Below are positions 35,707 through 50,400 of a stretch of 64,000 nucleotides of DNA, piece by piece. The notes under the pieces were generated by a model. The model saw only the letters and a list, made by a program, of their open reading frames with translations, was not told where the DNA came from and searched no databases. This stretch comes from Erodium maritimum (Eukaryota > Streptophyta > Magnoliopsida > Geraniales > Geraniaceae). The translations under genes were made by a program, and so were the position numbers. The DNA is taken from the NCBI GenBank assembly GCA_963921825.1, contig OY997589.1, forward strand, positions 23,953,482-24,017,481, read 5' to 3'. Every line of letters begins with the position of its first letter. Position 1 is the stretch's first letter.

Positions 35707-37480
35707 ACGAAAAGGGATGAGAGGTCCGTCCCTTTTCAGCTCCCAATAGCAGAAGCGATTCCGACAAGACCTGTCATAACAAAGCCTGAATCGTACAAGG
35801 ATCGTCTATCCCCTCGAGATCAGATCATGTCAGACCTATACCGGAAGAGAAACACCACACCCCGTCGAGGCTTGCTCCTCCCTAGCCATGCTCTAATGGA
35901 GGTCAGCCTCACCTAACAAAGAAGAGTTCGTGAGATCAAAAAAAGGGAATATGGTAAGGTGAGCATGAATCCGGTGATGAGGAGGTTCAAAAAAGACAGG
36001 GGAAGTCGGCACCGGTCGTGGCTTGGTCCCTCCTGCCAAAAGCATACCAACAGACTCAGTTGTGAGCCCAGTCAAATGAGGTCCGACCTCCATTTTTTCT
36101 GGCGAGGCCATACCCGGCGAAACCGTAGCCCTTCTTAAGACGGATGGGAGAGAGAGGAACGGGCTCCGACGAGCAAAGAGCAGCGATGGCATGGGCCTTA
36201 ATCGGATCTTGCAGATGAAGAGCTTTCGAGGGCGACAAATTTCGACGACCTTCCATATCCAGGTCCGGTGGATCCTGGTTTGTCCGGCACCAAAGACCAG
36301 ATGCTAAAGGTGAAGAGGCTGGGTAAATGGATGGTGTGTCCGGGGAGCCACTCCCGCCATAACCGCCATCCATGAGCGAGTCATGAATGGATTCGGGGAG
36401 GAGAAGACGACCACATGCAAGCTTGGGAGATTGAGGGTCCGAAGAAGTCTATATTTGGGGATTTGGAGCACTGATGGTCGTAGTGGCCCCAAGGCTCTCT
36501 AATGAAAACGATAGTCTGGATCCCACGGGGCACATAGGGCTTTTTCCGGGTATGAGATGGACTGAAAACGTCCATGAGGAGGATTTCGGTGCCGGGTTCT
36601 GAGGTACGGTTGTTCGGGGGCGGTGAAGGTAAGTGAGGGGTTTGGGTTGACTCAGACCAAAGGGTGTCAAGGAGGGCGGGCCAGAGGAGTAAATAGTTAA
36701 TTGATCCATCAAAATTGTTGGAGGGGAGGGGGAGACGGTCGGGGGAGAAGGGGAAGCAGAACGGTTGGGAAAAGAGGAGGTGGCCGAAGGAGAAGAGAAA
36801 AAGTCAAGGTGAGAAGACTATTCAACACGGGGAAGACAAAGGAACACAACCGACAGACCTCCACGGACGGAGGTCTGAAGCCACGTCCATAGTTGGTGAG
36901 AGGCCCACCGGATTTTCAATGCATTATCGGTTCTACCAAAGAGCCCCGCTATGAAGGGATGAAAGCCACCATAACTAACCTGGAGGTCCTTGAATGTGGA
37001 TGAGGCGATTTTCTCTAATACTCATCAATTAGGCTGGGGTATAATCTGAAAAGATGAGAGGGGAACAATTATAGAAGGCCGAAGTGGTGTCTTCCTAGGG
37101 AGATTGGGGCCGAAAATGACGGAAGTAGTGGCGATTCAACATTCCTTATCTTGGGTCCGGGATTCAGGGCGGTCGAGGGTCATAATCCGTAGCGACGCCC
37201 AATTGGTGGTGAGGATGATATTAGTGTGTACCCCTCTTTTGTCACTGGTGGGCCGCATTATTGAAGAATGTCGGTATATTATTTCTTCGCTCGAGGATGT
37301 TAAACTCGAGTTTATTCTTAGGACTGCGAACGGGGTTGCTCACTGGTTAGCACGATAGGCTCGTTCTCTGTTTGTTCTTACGTGATCTAGATTTACAATT
37401 CCAGGTGCACTATTATGTATCCTGAGACAATTGAAATAAATTCTCCTAGTCTCTTTGTTTTAAAAAAAAGAACAAATGAT

Positions 37481-38153
37481 AAAATGCAAAAAAATAAAAG
37501 TCTAGACTAAAGAGAGTTTAAGAGACTAGTTGGTCCTAGCTTCCCTCCTCTATGGAAGCTTCTCCAATCTCCGGCGCCATCAATTTCATCTTTCTCATGG
37601 TGAGAGCCGTGGCAATCGGACTAGGGCTAGGGCAAGCCATGGGCACCCGTCGAGGTTTAAGCTTTGGGCGCCACTTCCCCGATAAACGTCAGATACAAGC
37701 TTCGTCTTCCCCTTTCATTATAGCCTTTTACGTAGTGACTACCGGATGGCTATGGGATTCGAGGTGAGACTATGAGTCGATGTACGGTTTCACAACATCC
37801 CAGGCCAGTCGATTAACAGAAATTTTAAAACGACATGCCAATCCATTCTTTCCGTTCGAAGCATCCCAAGATCTGAAAAACAAGATCTACATGAGGCGCT
37901 CGAACAATCACCTATGCAGCTCTTTTCAAGGATAATTAGGGAACTTTGATCGTGGATTGATTTATTATTTTCTGTGTTTTACGCTTTAGTTTTGTTGTCT
38001 AAAATTAAAATTAGACGATCTACGGGTCCAAGAGAACCGGGATTCTTATGGGGATCTCGGACAAATTTTGGTACCTATGGTCCTTGATCCTTTTCTGTAA
38101 CGATTGATTGGAAATATTAATAAAATTCTATGTCGTCACGTTTCAAAAAAAAA
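37481..38153 (+). mobile_element. Short poly(A) retroposon with 11-bp TSD, LINE-tail type
   Basis: The 673-bp unit ends in an A run (38145-38153) and is flanked by GAACAAATGAT at 37470-37480 and 38154-38164. Its 3' part (AAATTAAAATTAGACGATCT near 38008) resembles tails at 10288 and 31228. The short frame at 37552-37767 has no recognised domain. It inserted directly at the A tail of the preceding LINE, a common target. Confidence 0.75.
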
Positions 38154-38461
38154 GAACAAATGATTTATAATTTAAATTCACTCCATCTTAAAGTCAAAAT
38201 TGCACTCTCCGAATGCACATTTTTGAAGAGAACCCAAATACAAAACATTGATTTACAAATGGAAAGGAATTGTATCTACATTACAATTGTGACTATGAGG
38301 TTCAAAGGAAGAAGAAGAAAAACATGCTACAGACAACCCAAAAGGGGACTCTTTTCCGATTCTAACTTATGTCACCTTCCTCCAACAATTTGGAACATGG
38401 CTACCTTATTATTATGTAGAATCCCCAGTTCCTTCTCTGCTCTGCCCTGAGAACAAAAACA

Positions 38462-41400
38462 TTACATTCCCGAATGTGAAGCTGCACTTGACCTTTCAGG
38501 CACAAACTTCTTTAGCACCCTTTCTTTGTTTGCTTCCCACCATTCATTTGCCTGCTCCCCAGTAAACCTTCTTTTACTGTCAAAATAGCATTCAAGGAAA
38601 CACATGAGCTAGTACATATAAACAAGTCTTCCAACTAAGAAAATGAACTCATTAACATGCATTTCCGGATATGAACTAATCATATATTAGTAGTTGTCAC
38701 TATAAATTCAAATAATAATCAAACTAAACTAACCAACCCATCTTCGCTGTCCCATGAATATGTAACCTGTGGTCTGGCGTAGACAACTTCCCTAAGGGTA
38801 AATACATATCCACATGTAAGTTGATAAGAGAAAAGATGCTGCTAAATGATGAAGTAGATGCCACTGGGTACTGGGTTCTCAATTTATAAGTTGTGGTTGT
38901 GAGGTAAAGAGATCATGTTTCTTGATTGATACAAAGAGGCTTCAAAATCCTTAATTCAACAGATTTAAGAAAACATTAACACAATTTTTTCTCTTCTTTC
39001 AAGAAATCTACTGAATAACAACTTTGTCAGGCTTTTAGCCTATAATAGTTATACTATGTGATCACGTCTACTGCTATTATCTTTACCTATTACCTATCTA
39101 TAGTGCAGATTCACATATATCAGTCATAAGAGATGTGAGCCACAAGTAATGCTCATTCAACTCCACATGCTAATGCATTCATATACAATCTTTTGTGCTT
39201 ACCTACACATGCATGTTATTTATGTTGTTACACGCACATATATGGAATCAATAAAAAAAAGTTGGATCATCACGTACCTGAATTTAACTCGTTTGAAGAC
39301 CTTGGTACCATTTTGTAGTTGATGGCAAACTATCCAAACACCATGTTCAAAATGTTCCGAAATTTCCTTTTCTACTTCATTCGTCGGTTTTGATGTTTCA
39401 TGTGATCTCGTACTTTTTCCTGAGCTTACTGATGATCCACTACCACCATCATGAGACAAGTCGTGCGCATGTATTTGGTGTCCCATTCGACGTTCAGACT
39501 CTAGCTCTAAGGAAGAAGATGCAGATTTTCCAACTGTATCTAGATATGCTTTTGCTTTGGTTTGCATGGCTCTAAAGCCATCATTGTCAAGGATCTCAGG
39601 AGGCATCTTCTCAGTCAAATCCTTCAACTGGATCACAGAAGAAGCAAGATCCGGGCCAGTTAACAAACTCGATTTTCGGACTGGAGGTAATAATTTCATA
39701 TTCTTTCTTATAATAATAATTTCTTATTATGAATTATAGGTGTTTGGCCATCATAGGTGAATGGGGACTCTTGGTACCAGCATGGCATAAAAGTTAACCT
39801 TTGCTTTCTGTTATGGTCTGGCTGAGTCAGCATGGTCGACACCAGTAGCTGAAATTTAGGAGCACTCTTTCAATTAGTTGTTGCATTATCTAGAATTTTG
39901 GTACTTAGTTCCTTACATTTGGGAGATTATTCTCACACCACCAGCAATTACTTTTATTAGCTTGATCATCTAGTATATTATGATGAAGCCAATTGGCATG
40001 GGAATAAACAAGCAGAAATTAATCTTAAACTAGTATTATTGTAGGTTCTTAGTAAGAGTAATTGGATTAGTTATCTTTCTCTTAGTTAGCATACTGTCAC
40101 AGTGGCCATCAGAAAGAAGTCCAAATCAAATCAGTCTTTGGAGGGTTAGGAAGAAATTCGCTCCTTATTCTGTTAGGTTTTTTTCTCGGAAACAATTCCT
40201 TCTCCTCTTCCTGTTTTCCAATGGCAGGCGCCACCCCATCGTCAACAACTCCCTCTTTCTCCTCCATGAATCTGCGCACATCAAACCCATCGACAACATT
40301 CGGACCAGCAACCCAGAAGTCGAGCCTCCTTCACCTCGCCATCATGGCTCCTCCCAAATCAGAGATCGTAACCGCACCCTAAAACGGCGGAGGATTTGTC
40401 GGCCCTCCTACTCAGCGTCTCCCTCTAAGGCGATGACGAGGAGATCTTGGACGTACCGGGGGACAAGAAGACATAGAGGCGGCGGTTGTCAAATACCAAC
40501 ATGCCTTGGTCGGCCGTCTCCTCTCGATTAATGGCCATAACCCGATTCTCACAAGACAGGTATTAGTTGACACATAGAGGAGTGAGGGGCTCACGATCAA
40601 ACATACGGGGTTAGTGGTCCTTGCTTTCTTCCTCCGATCTGGAGCAGAGCGGAATAGGGTGCTAGGAAGGGAGCATGGACTTTTCGAGGAATCCTGATGG
40701 TGCTTACGGATCTGCTCCCCCACATGCAACCGAAGGAGATGGTCTTCTACCTCATGCAGGTGTGGATTCAGTCGATGCATCTTCCGGTAGGCTATCAAGC
40801 CTGTCTCTACGGGAAGTTCATTGGCAATGTGGTGGGGACATACAGGCACGTATAGGCTATGCTATAGGACACTATCCTCAAGATCTAAGTGGAACTGGAC
40901 GTTAGGCGTCCACTCCAAGGAACGACCCGTCTTAACGACTCGGGAGTTGGGCCGGTCACGGTGGCACTCCAATACTAGCACCTACCGAACCTGTGCTTCT
41001 GGTGCGGTTGGTTAGGGCATGCAATTGGAGATTGTACAACGCATATCCAAGGGGTCAGCCTCGGGAAGGCCCGTTTCCGCGTCCATGTGGGCCAACATAG
41101 ACGAGCACGTTCATGGTCAGCGGTTGGTCCAACCTAGGCCCCAAATAAGACCAGTGGGGAGATAGTGGACTTCGGCAAAATCGTCAGGCCAGGCTAGGTC
41201 GCGGCCCGATTGCCCCCGGGTTTTCCTTTCATCAAGATCAGTGGGATGACGGGACAACCAAGTCCCACCCACCACGTCTAAAAGGATCGGTCCTACCTTA
41301 TTATCCTGACTAGACCTCGATCGCCATTTCGAAGTCTAGTTGGGGCTGGGAATGCCAACCGCAACGGAGGTAAATACCGGTCCTTCACAATTACACGGGA

Positions 41401-44400
41401 CGAGACTAAGGTTGTAACGGAGGAGTGGACTCTCCTACTACCCACTCACGGACGTGTGGACGTCCAAGACGACACGGGAGAAGAGAGAGCAGCCAGTGGA
41501 TGTCCTACCTCCCGCATCCTGAAGCCATCCCCTGGTACCCTTAAGCTAAGGGTAAGTAGAAGCACGAAAACCCGGGCTCGGGGTATGGTTGCATTGGCAT
41601 TTGCCTTGCGAAAGAGAGAATACGGGGGCGCAAGCAGGGTTCCTCTAGAGCCAGTAATCATCGAAGGAGAACCACTGAATCAGGCGCGGGTTGCCAAACA
41701 ACCCCGCCAAGATAAATGAGAAGGGCAGTGGGGACCGACAAGCTAACAGGATGCACTCACCGGAAACCCGAGGGCCAGGGTCATTCCTGTCGCATCCCCC
41801 ATGACCTTCATTCTCTACATCTGAGCTCTGCTCAACTACTGGACGCACATCACTGGTAATTCTTCCCACGCAAGAATCCGAACTTCCTTATCAGCCTGTA
41901 GAGCCTCTAATAAGACAAGTTAGAAAAGGATGTGCATTAGACGATCTGAGTGGGGGATGGAGGGTCACTGGCCGCACAATAGCTATTTGGTAATTTCATC
42001 TCAAGATACAATTCTCGATTCTTAAAGGTGGTACATGAATTGGTGTTCTACAAGCCAGTTGGATATCATCCCCTATATCTTTAAATTTAGTTTATTTTCA
42101 GTTTGGGTGTGTAGGACGACTTACCCCGTCCAAATTTCTTTTTCCACTGTTTTTCTGATTCAATAAAATAATTTGCACCTTTAAAAAAAAGTCTTTGGAG
42201 ACTGATTTTGTGCTTCAAAGACGGGTAATAAGATTTCGGTCCCAGGGACCCGCAACACATTTCTTGTCCCAAGAGAAATCTTTGAAAATTAAGAATCAAC
42301 TCTTATGGGAAATTAGGATTTTGAACTTCTCAAGAACAAGGTAGTCCATTTAGTAAGGAGTGTGTTCCACATTTCGAGTATATAGATTTGAATCATAAAT
42401 TACAAAGGCATTTAGTAGTGGCGGCGCCAACAAAATGGGAAACTAAGAAACAGGTGCACAAAGGGAAAGTTCTACCCTCTAGGGTAGATTCACAACAGCC
42501 TGACCAGGGAATAAGTGGACATTGGGGCACCAATGTTGAGATAGATGAATAAATATCTTAATTAAACACAACTTGATACCCCTTTATATAAGGGGGTTTT
42601 CTTAACACTGAATATGGAAAACAAGACAAGTTTAAAAAGAAATTTAGGAATAGGAAATAAACTAAGCATAAGAAATAATTCTAAATATGAATACATTCTA
42701 ACAGGGTTAACAGTAGTGTACCCCGCATGTGTTTATTCTATCTTAAGGGTTTTTTCCATAAGAGAAATTTTAAGACACTTCTATTCTTAGCTTCTAAATC
42801 ATTTCAAAGCAGCTTTTACCTATATTAGGTATATGAACTGCGTGTTTAATGTAAGCATGCACATATGTCGTCTAAAATAATAAGTTGACCTTTAAATTTT
42901 AATAAGGGAAGCTCAAGCCCACACAGTCCAATATTAACCCAAAGGTCAAATACATTCTTAGACACCATAATAACTTTATCTCTACAATGAGATTCTTTGT
43001 AGCAAAAGGATGCTGACAAGTTAAGAAAGTACCTGTCCTGCAATGGATTTACAAATTTCTGTGGCTGCAGCACACCTGGAAGATCCCTCTGAAGATAATA
43101 TAACAGTTTCTTTAAGTAGGTTCTGAATCTCACTATCTTGAGCATCACATCTTTGCTTTAAGCTTCTAACCTGAATCCAGAGGAGGAAAAAGTAAAGAAC
43201 AGAGACCAAATTATTTCTTAATGCCTTCTCAGTTTAAAATACTGTTCTACGTCACTAAGTGTGTCAGAGCTACAAAAATATAAGTACACATCATACTTGG
43301 TTTTGCAACTTGGATACTTCTTGGTTCAGATGATCATTTGTTTTCTTGAGGCTATCAATAACACCCTTTGAAAATGCAGGACCAGTACGTGGAGAACTTG
43401 GTCTTCTCGAATACGGTGAAACAGATCTTGCATTGGCAGCAGATGGAGGTAGAGGGCCATTTGGTATAACAGGCTTTATAATAGCATTTTGAATTGCACT
43501 CAGCGAGCTTGGAAATTGCATATCTTTAAGTGGCGGGAGAGATGAAGCTTGGGAAGCCCTGATGGTGGAAGAATCAGATTTTGTCCCAGATTTTTCCATC
43601 CTGATTTCAATGAATTTGAGTGGATCTGAAACAGGAGAAAGAAGAAGCTTGGACGGTTTTGCCTCCCCCCTGTATTCTCGGATGTCCATTGAGGGGCGGG
43701 TGGCTGTAAGTTTCCTGTTAACCGTAGTAGTGTTGCCAGCCTCAGCAGTTTTAAGTTTTGTATAGCAAGCATCACAAACACGGTGAGGCTTGCCTGGAGT
43801 TGGAGCAAGTGCTGCTTTCAGTGCTTTCTTGGAGCTGCAAGCATGGCAATGTACCATCCCACAATTATAACAGTTGTGCCTCTTTTTGGTGAAACCAAAT
43901 GCTTGCCGGCAACCTGAGCAAACTGATTGGTCTGCTCCAGAGACCCACTTATGGATGCATATACTTGCAGTGAAGTTTGAGCCACATGATATACTTTTGA
44001 CAAGCCTGTCTTTTAGTGCTTCAACCAATGTTGGAGTCTTGCGATCTTCCGTGTCTCCATGTCCAAGTCTTCCATTACCACCTTTTCCCCAAGTATAAAC
44101 TTCACTTCTTGATGTCAGGACCGCGACATGAAACGCTCCACAAGATATTTCTTCAACAAATTCACCAACCAGCTTATCTTGTACTAAAACAGGTAACTTA
44201 CCATCAGAGTTTGGATTGCCCAGTTGACCACATGCAGTGCCACCCATTGTAAACACATGGCCTGATGTAGTTAGGGCAACAGTCATGGTATGTCCACATG
44301 ATACTTGGTGAAAATTATAGTCAAAAAGAGAAGAGACACAATTCGGTAGGAGATGATTCTCCTTGCTTCCATGACCCAAGCGGTGTTTCTCACCATCACC

Positions 44401-47400
44401 CCAGGTGAACAATTTTTTAGATGTAGCAGTTCCACCAGTCTGGTTCATAACCTCAACAATCGCTGCTGTATGCCACACTCCACATGCAACCTTAAGGGTC
44501 TTTAATCCATTCAGCAACTGAACTTCCCTAGGAAATATAGCACTTGAACGATCTCCATGGCCTAATACACCATATGTTCCATCGCCAAAAGTGAACAGTT
44601 TACCATTGGAAGTTGCCAATGCAGAATGCCATGTGCCACATGCAACTGATAAGACTTGAAGTCCTTCTAAGGGACCACAGACTCTTTTTGGTACCCAGTG
44701 GCTAACATCAGTTCCATGACCAAGAACCCCCACATTATGGGTTCCATCACCCCAAGTAAGTACATCGCCAGATGCAGCTACCGCACATGTATGATACTCA
44801 CCACATGCGAGAAATTCCACATTAGAAAGTGCCAAAGATTCAACAAGATGTGGGCTGCTAAAGTCTCTGTCAACACCGTGACCAAGTCTTCCCCCAGATT
44901 CATCTCCCCAGGTGAATACTTCACCTTGTCTTGTTACAAGAGCAATGTGTCTCACACCACAGGCAATCTGCTGAACATCAAGAACTACATTTGATTCTAA
45001 AGGCTTGGGAGCGAGCACGTCATTTTTTGTCGGGAAGGGGCTCACAGAACCATCAGGTAAAACCCCTTCAGACCAAACCTCTCCCCATAGATAAACATCA
45101 CCTAATGATTCTATGTCATCTTGACCAGATACTCCGCTTGAACAGCTAGGAGTGCTAGAAACACTAACTCGAAAACCATCGCCACCACCTCCTCTTAGTT
45201 GCATATTTGTGCGTTCTGAACCCACATCTGAGCTTACCAAGTAAATAGGGCAGTGGAGTTCAACAGAAGCCCGACCATGAGCAATAGGTGGGGTGAAATC
45301 TAGGGCTGCACCAACAGGATAGCCATTTTGAAGAAAATCTCCACCAAAACTAATCTGAAATAGAAAACAACACAGACAACTTACTACATGCTTTAAAAAT
45401 GTATCCTGCAGATGGCAGTTAAGAAAACAGCAGTTCAACATGTTCATGCAAATTGTTGGCATTCATATGGTATAGTTGTATCGGTAAAAATTAATTTGTT
45501 TCGTAATTTAGATTTTAAAACTTTCTATGTAGGTTAAAATTTTCATGTATAATTCATCAGAAGAAGTAAAGATCATTTGCACAATATCGTAGCATAGGTA
45601 CTGGATCCCGGAGGCTTCCTTTTCTCCTTTTTGCCTTGTTTTTCATTCTGATACACACAGGCAGTGGCTGCTCACACAGGAAGGTCAACAAGTTAGGAGT
45701 TTCATATGCTTTCTTTGCTCTCAGTGTGGAAGAGTGTGACATCCATGTTTTAATATAATTGTTATTATTTATTTATTTATGAATTATCATAATTTGAATT
45801 TTTAAAATCCCACAATCGGTCTGACATAAAATAGCTATTGACTTACCAACTGAAAACCTCGTTCAGTCGTTCCTACTGGAGTGTTGAACTTGAAAGGTTT
45901 ATGAATTAAGGTTCTCAACTGAATGGTGTGCATAGTTTCCTCAACACACAATTTAGGGTTAATTGTCAAAAACTGCACTGAAGTTTAGTCCACAAATGAA
46001 AGCATGCATAAACTTTTGTCCACGTTTTGTGGGTGTACTGAAGTTTTGTCCACGCTTTGTGGGTGCACTAAAGTTTTGTCCACCGACTTTTTTTACAAAA
46101 ACGTAATGGGATGTTCAGAATATCAGGTCTGGGCAGTTCTTCGCGGACTCGATAAATTTGTGGGCAATACATAATGCATTCTAAAGTTGTGTGGGCAATT
46201 CATAATTCATTCTATAGTTGTGTGGGAAATACGTTTTTCTAAAAAAGTAGGTGGACAAAACTTCAGTGCACCCACAAAGCATGGACAAAAGTTTATGCTT
46301 GCTTTCATTGTGGATAAAACTTCAGTGCACTTTTTGACAATTAACCCCACAATTTATGTACACGGACGTACACCATTTTTGGGGGGTTAATTGTCCAAAA
46401 CTATATTAAAGTTTTGTCCACAAACGGATGCAACTATAGAACGCATTATGAATTGACCAAACAACTATAGAATGCATTATGAATTGCCCACACAACTTTA
46501 GAATGCATAATGTATTTCCCACAACTTTAAAAAGTCGGCGGACAAAACTTTAGTGCACCCACAAAGTGTGGACAAAATTTTATGCATGCATCCGTTTGTG
46601 GACAAAACTTTAATGTAGCTTTCTATTCAATCGTAGTGCAACATTAGATAATGTATTGATATTAAAAATGATAATCACATACAAAAATAGTAGTAACACC
46701 AAATAGGGGTTGAAAAGTAGAGGGAATTCTTAAAACTGCCCAAAAGAATTGTGCGTGGACAAAAAAACTGTCCAATTAAAAAAAGACAACCTATGAGCTG
46801 CCTATTGTATTGTGCACGACCGAATATTTTTACATTTCATTAACATGGATGGAAGATGACTGAATATTCTGTCAATATGGACGGAATATCCTAACACGGA
46901 ACTTACTTTTTCAATAAACCCCAAACTACCCCTCAACCTTAAACTACCCTTTTGATTTCCCTAAGGCCTAAACACGCTCTAGTAAACACTAACTCATTCA
47001 GAGCATCCTCAATGGTGGGCGAATACGGTTTGTCACGATTTGCTTGGGCGCATCAGCGGGTGACGGGGCGAAGGTTTCATTGCCCGAGCAAGCCCAGCAC
47101 GGAGTGAAAGCCCAATGGCTAGTTGGTTGAATCCCCTTGCGTCGCGTGTCCACTTTTAAAAATAAATAAATTGAAACAAATCTGAAATATGTCCCTCATT
47201 TTCAGTATAAATGCCCCCAAATCAGCTGTAAGAATATACCATTCACTCTTTAATTTTGCACCCTCGAAAAAGATTCTCTCAACTTCCCTAAGCCAAGAAG
47301 AATTAGGAATTGCACCCCCAATATGTGCCGAGTTGCAAAGAAGTAATTGGATTCTCTTGGCAGGTATGGAATAATTGGTTGAGAGTTGAGAGGGAAAGAT

Positions 47401-50400
47401 TCGGTTTGCAACCGCAACACAACAACCCGTGCACATAGACAGAACTCGCGAGGAAGGAGATGCACGCTTTATGACCAACTACTTATCAACCCCGACAATG
47501 TACAACAAAAAAAACAATTTTGTCTTCGATTTTCAATGACGAAGGAACTGTTTCGTCGCACTATGTGAAGTTTTGGTAGAACACGATACTTACTTTTAGT
47601 CAACTCTTGATGCGATCGGTAAGCCTAACTTCTCTCCCTACCAAAATTCACAATAATTATTCATAAATTATTCTACAAACTAATATTTACAAACGGGAGA
47701 AAGCACGAATTTAGAGTAAGAAGATATTACTAGTATGTTATCGGTACATTTGGTCCAACTTATCTATGAAACAGAACTAGGGAATGGTTGCATGTTAATG
47801 CAACCTGTGACTTCCCGGGTATGCTAGGGAGTCTTGCCTGCATGTAGACAATGAAAGAATCGTCCGGTGGCACGAAAATGGCAATTCCAACACGAGGATA
47901 ATTCGGACGACTATCATGCTCAAAGTTGTCACCGAATATTTAGATATGAAACACTTTTTTCGGTGTCGCGAACTCGAACGACAACATCAACATACTCAAT
48001 CAATCAACGTTTTTGACAAAAGTTATCCAAGGCCGTCAACCACGAGTGCGCTACATAGCGAAAGACATATACACTATTTCTTACTATTTAATTGGCGGTA
48101 TTTACCTACCTTAGGCTAAAACAATACAACTACCATAACTTTCTAAACGCAAGTTATTTGTTGCACATCAAAAGGAGAAAAGGAACTTATTTACTACACA
48201 TCAACCAGTGAAAGAAAGGATACTGAATAAGCATGTGGGATTGTACAAACTTGTTTTCACATCCTTACTCGCCTTGATAAATTATGGGATAAGCAATCAC
48301 TAGTCATAAGCGCGTGCATCGTTATGCACAACATTATAGTTGGGGATAGATGCCATGCACAAAAAGGGGCTTATTTTTTTGGAGCAAAAAATACATTTTT
48401 ATAGGGTTATCACCTCAGTACCTTAACTATGAGTTTTCTGTCACCTCAATACCCTAACTTTTATTTGTAACACCTTACTACCCCATAATGCATTTTTTTT
48501 TCACTTTGATACCCGCCGTTAATTTTCCATCCATTTTTGGATGGAAAATGGTCATGTGACTGGCGCATGACCCCAATTTTTTTAAAATGATAACACTACC
48601 CTTTATTCCACTAAAACTCTAAATTCTCTTTACCTTCTCATTTTGATAAGGTCCTTGTGCTTGGGATCGCGTTATGGAATAAGGGTCGTAGCATTCATTA
48701 GAGTGAACGCAAGATTTCATGGTACGGCTCGTTGTAGAGGGAACCCGAGGACCTCGTAGGAGACCAAAGTACTTCTTTACAATTCTCAAGTCTATTTTAT
48801 TGATTGTTCTCTCTTGGTATATATAGCCAAGATATTACTTGCTGCAACCCAAGTCCTAATACAATAAAACTACTAACTTACCAAATCCTATTACACTTGT
48901 AAAATAAGAAAAGCAATTAAAAGGAAACAACTCAAACTAGGACATTAATTAAAAGGAAACCTAATAACCCACCAAACCCTAGCTGCCGGTCATACCCAAT
49001 GTGGTGTGTTATCCCATTCCGTTACGGTCCGCGAGGCCCATAACACATTTCCTCTTCATTTGACAGTCAATCTATCAAATCTCCCCCCACGGCTCATACA
49101 CGAACTAGCAACGAGCTCGACACCGGAGCTCCTCCGACACCTCTTCTCCTCCGTCTGCAGCGACCTCTCCCAGCGTCGTTCATGGTACGAGCTCGTTGAC
49201 TGACACCCTCTCCGAAGCCACCTCTCGGCCTCCTGACCACCGTGCTCGCTTTGTTCCTCCTCAACCAACATGCAGCCAGCGAGCACCACACAGAGACGGC
49301 TGCAAACTACAACCCAAGCGGAGCTAAAGACGAGGAGGCGAGTAGGTTTGGATATGAACGAGAGCAGCAAAGCACCGAATTCAGTATGTGATTTTTCACT
49401 CTCTATCTGGCTCAATATTCTTAATTTATGTTTGGGTCTGTGGAAAATTTAGATTTGGCTAATGGAAACGGTGATATTTGTTCAATTTGCATGTGGGTTT
49501 TGTCGTGTTAGTTGAGTCTTGTGCGAAAGATTCGAAATTTCTCTGGTTTTTGTGTCTGGTGCATTAGATTGAAATTGCAGAGCTTTTTGTTGTTGTTCAT
49601 GTCATTTTGTTTTTAATGCTGATGATTTATATCCAATTAGTGTTGTGTTTTTTCTGAAATGGGTATGTGATCTAACTTGTAAAAATTCAGCTATTATGTG
49701 TGTTTTGGTTCTTTTTCTGAAATGGGTATATGATTTTACTCACAAATATTCCATTTTTGCTGAACTTTAACAGGCATGTTCATGGAATGATATGGGAGGG
49801 TATGGATGAACAAGATTTGTTCCCAGAAGCTTCAGGGACTGTAGGAGCTTATTACCAGCGGGAGACAACCAATTTAGGAGAGAAAGGGTCTTAATCTGAA
49901 AATGGTCATTTGTAATGGTTGGATTAGTAGCTTGTAGATGGTCTGGTAGTGGATTAGGAATTTCACACTTCAATTTGTAGTGGTTTGTAATGGGTTTGAT
50001 GATAATGTTGTTAATCTTGAACTTCACCCTTCAATTCAATTTGATGATAATGTTGTTTCCTTGAATTGGAAAATTAAAAAAAATTAAATCTGATTTTTTA
50101 TAATTATAATTTGATTTATGTGGATAGTTTAAATAAAGTAAAGAATTAATAAAAGTAATAGAAAAATAAAAATGATTTTTAAATAAATATTAAACAAAGA
50201 AAAGAAAAAATTGATTTTTATAAAAAAATGTTTTTTTTAAAAAATAAAATCTGATTTTTAAAAGTAAAAACTGATTTTTGAACATATAAAATTAATTTTT
50301 TAAAATGAAATTTAATTTTTATAAAATAAAAAACTGTTTAAAAAAACTAATTTTTTTAATATAAAAATTGATTTTTATAAAACAAAATAGATTTTAAAAA

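Larger units (their letters stand above)
33430..37470 (+). pseudogene. LINE remnant (ORF1 pieces and RNase H end), split by a hAT element
   Basis: GC-rich ORF1-like debris at 33430-33975 continues after the hAT element at 35707: the frame TTKLGDEK before the insertion rejoins GMRGPSLFSS after it. It includes a run of 21 G at 33916-33936. ORF1 linker-type sequence (PTSIFSGEAIPGETVALLKT near 36080-36140) follows. At 37104-37358 an RNase H domain is clear (SRVIIRSDAQLVVRMI; EDVKLEFILRTANGVAHWLA), then a 3' UTR and an A run at 37462-37469. Most of ORF2, including the reverse transcriptase, is missing, so the element is internally deleted or composite. Confidence 0.65.

Noticed and set aside
49056-49415. 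119-codon minus-strand frame as a gene
   Set aside because: No family resemblance, and it overlaps the GC-rich block whose splice-like signals are on the plus strand.
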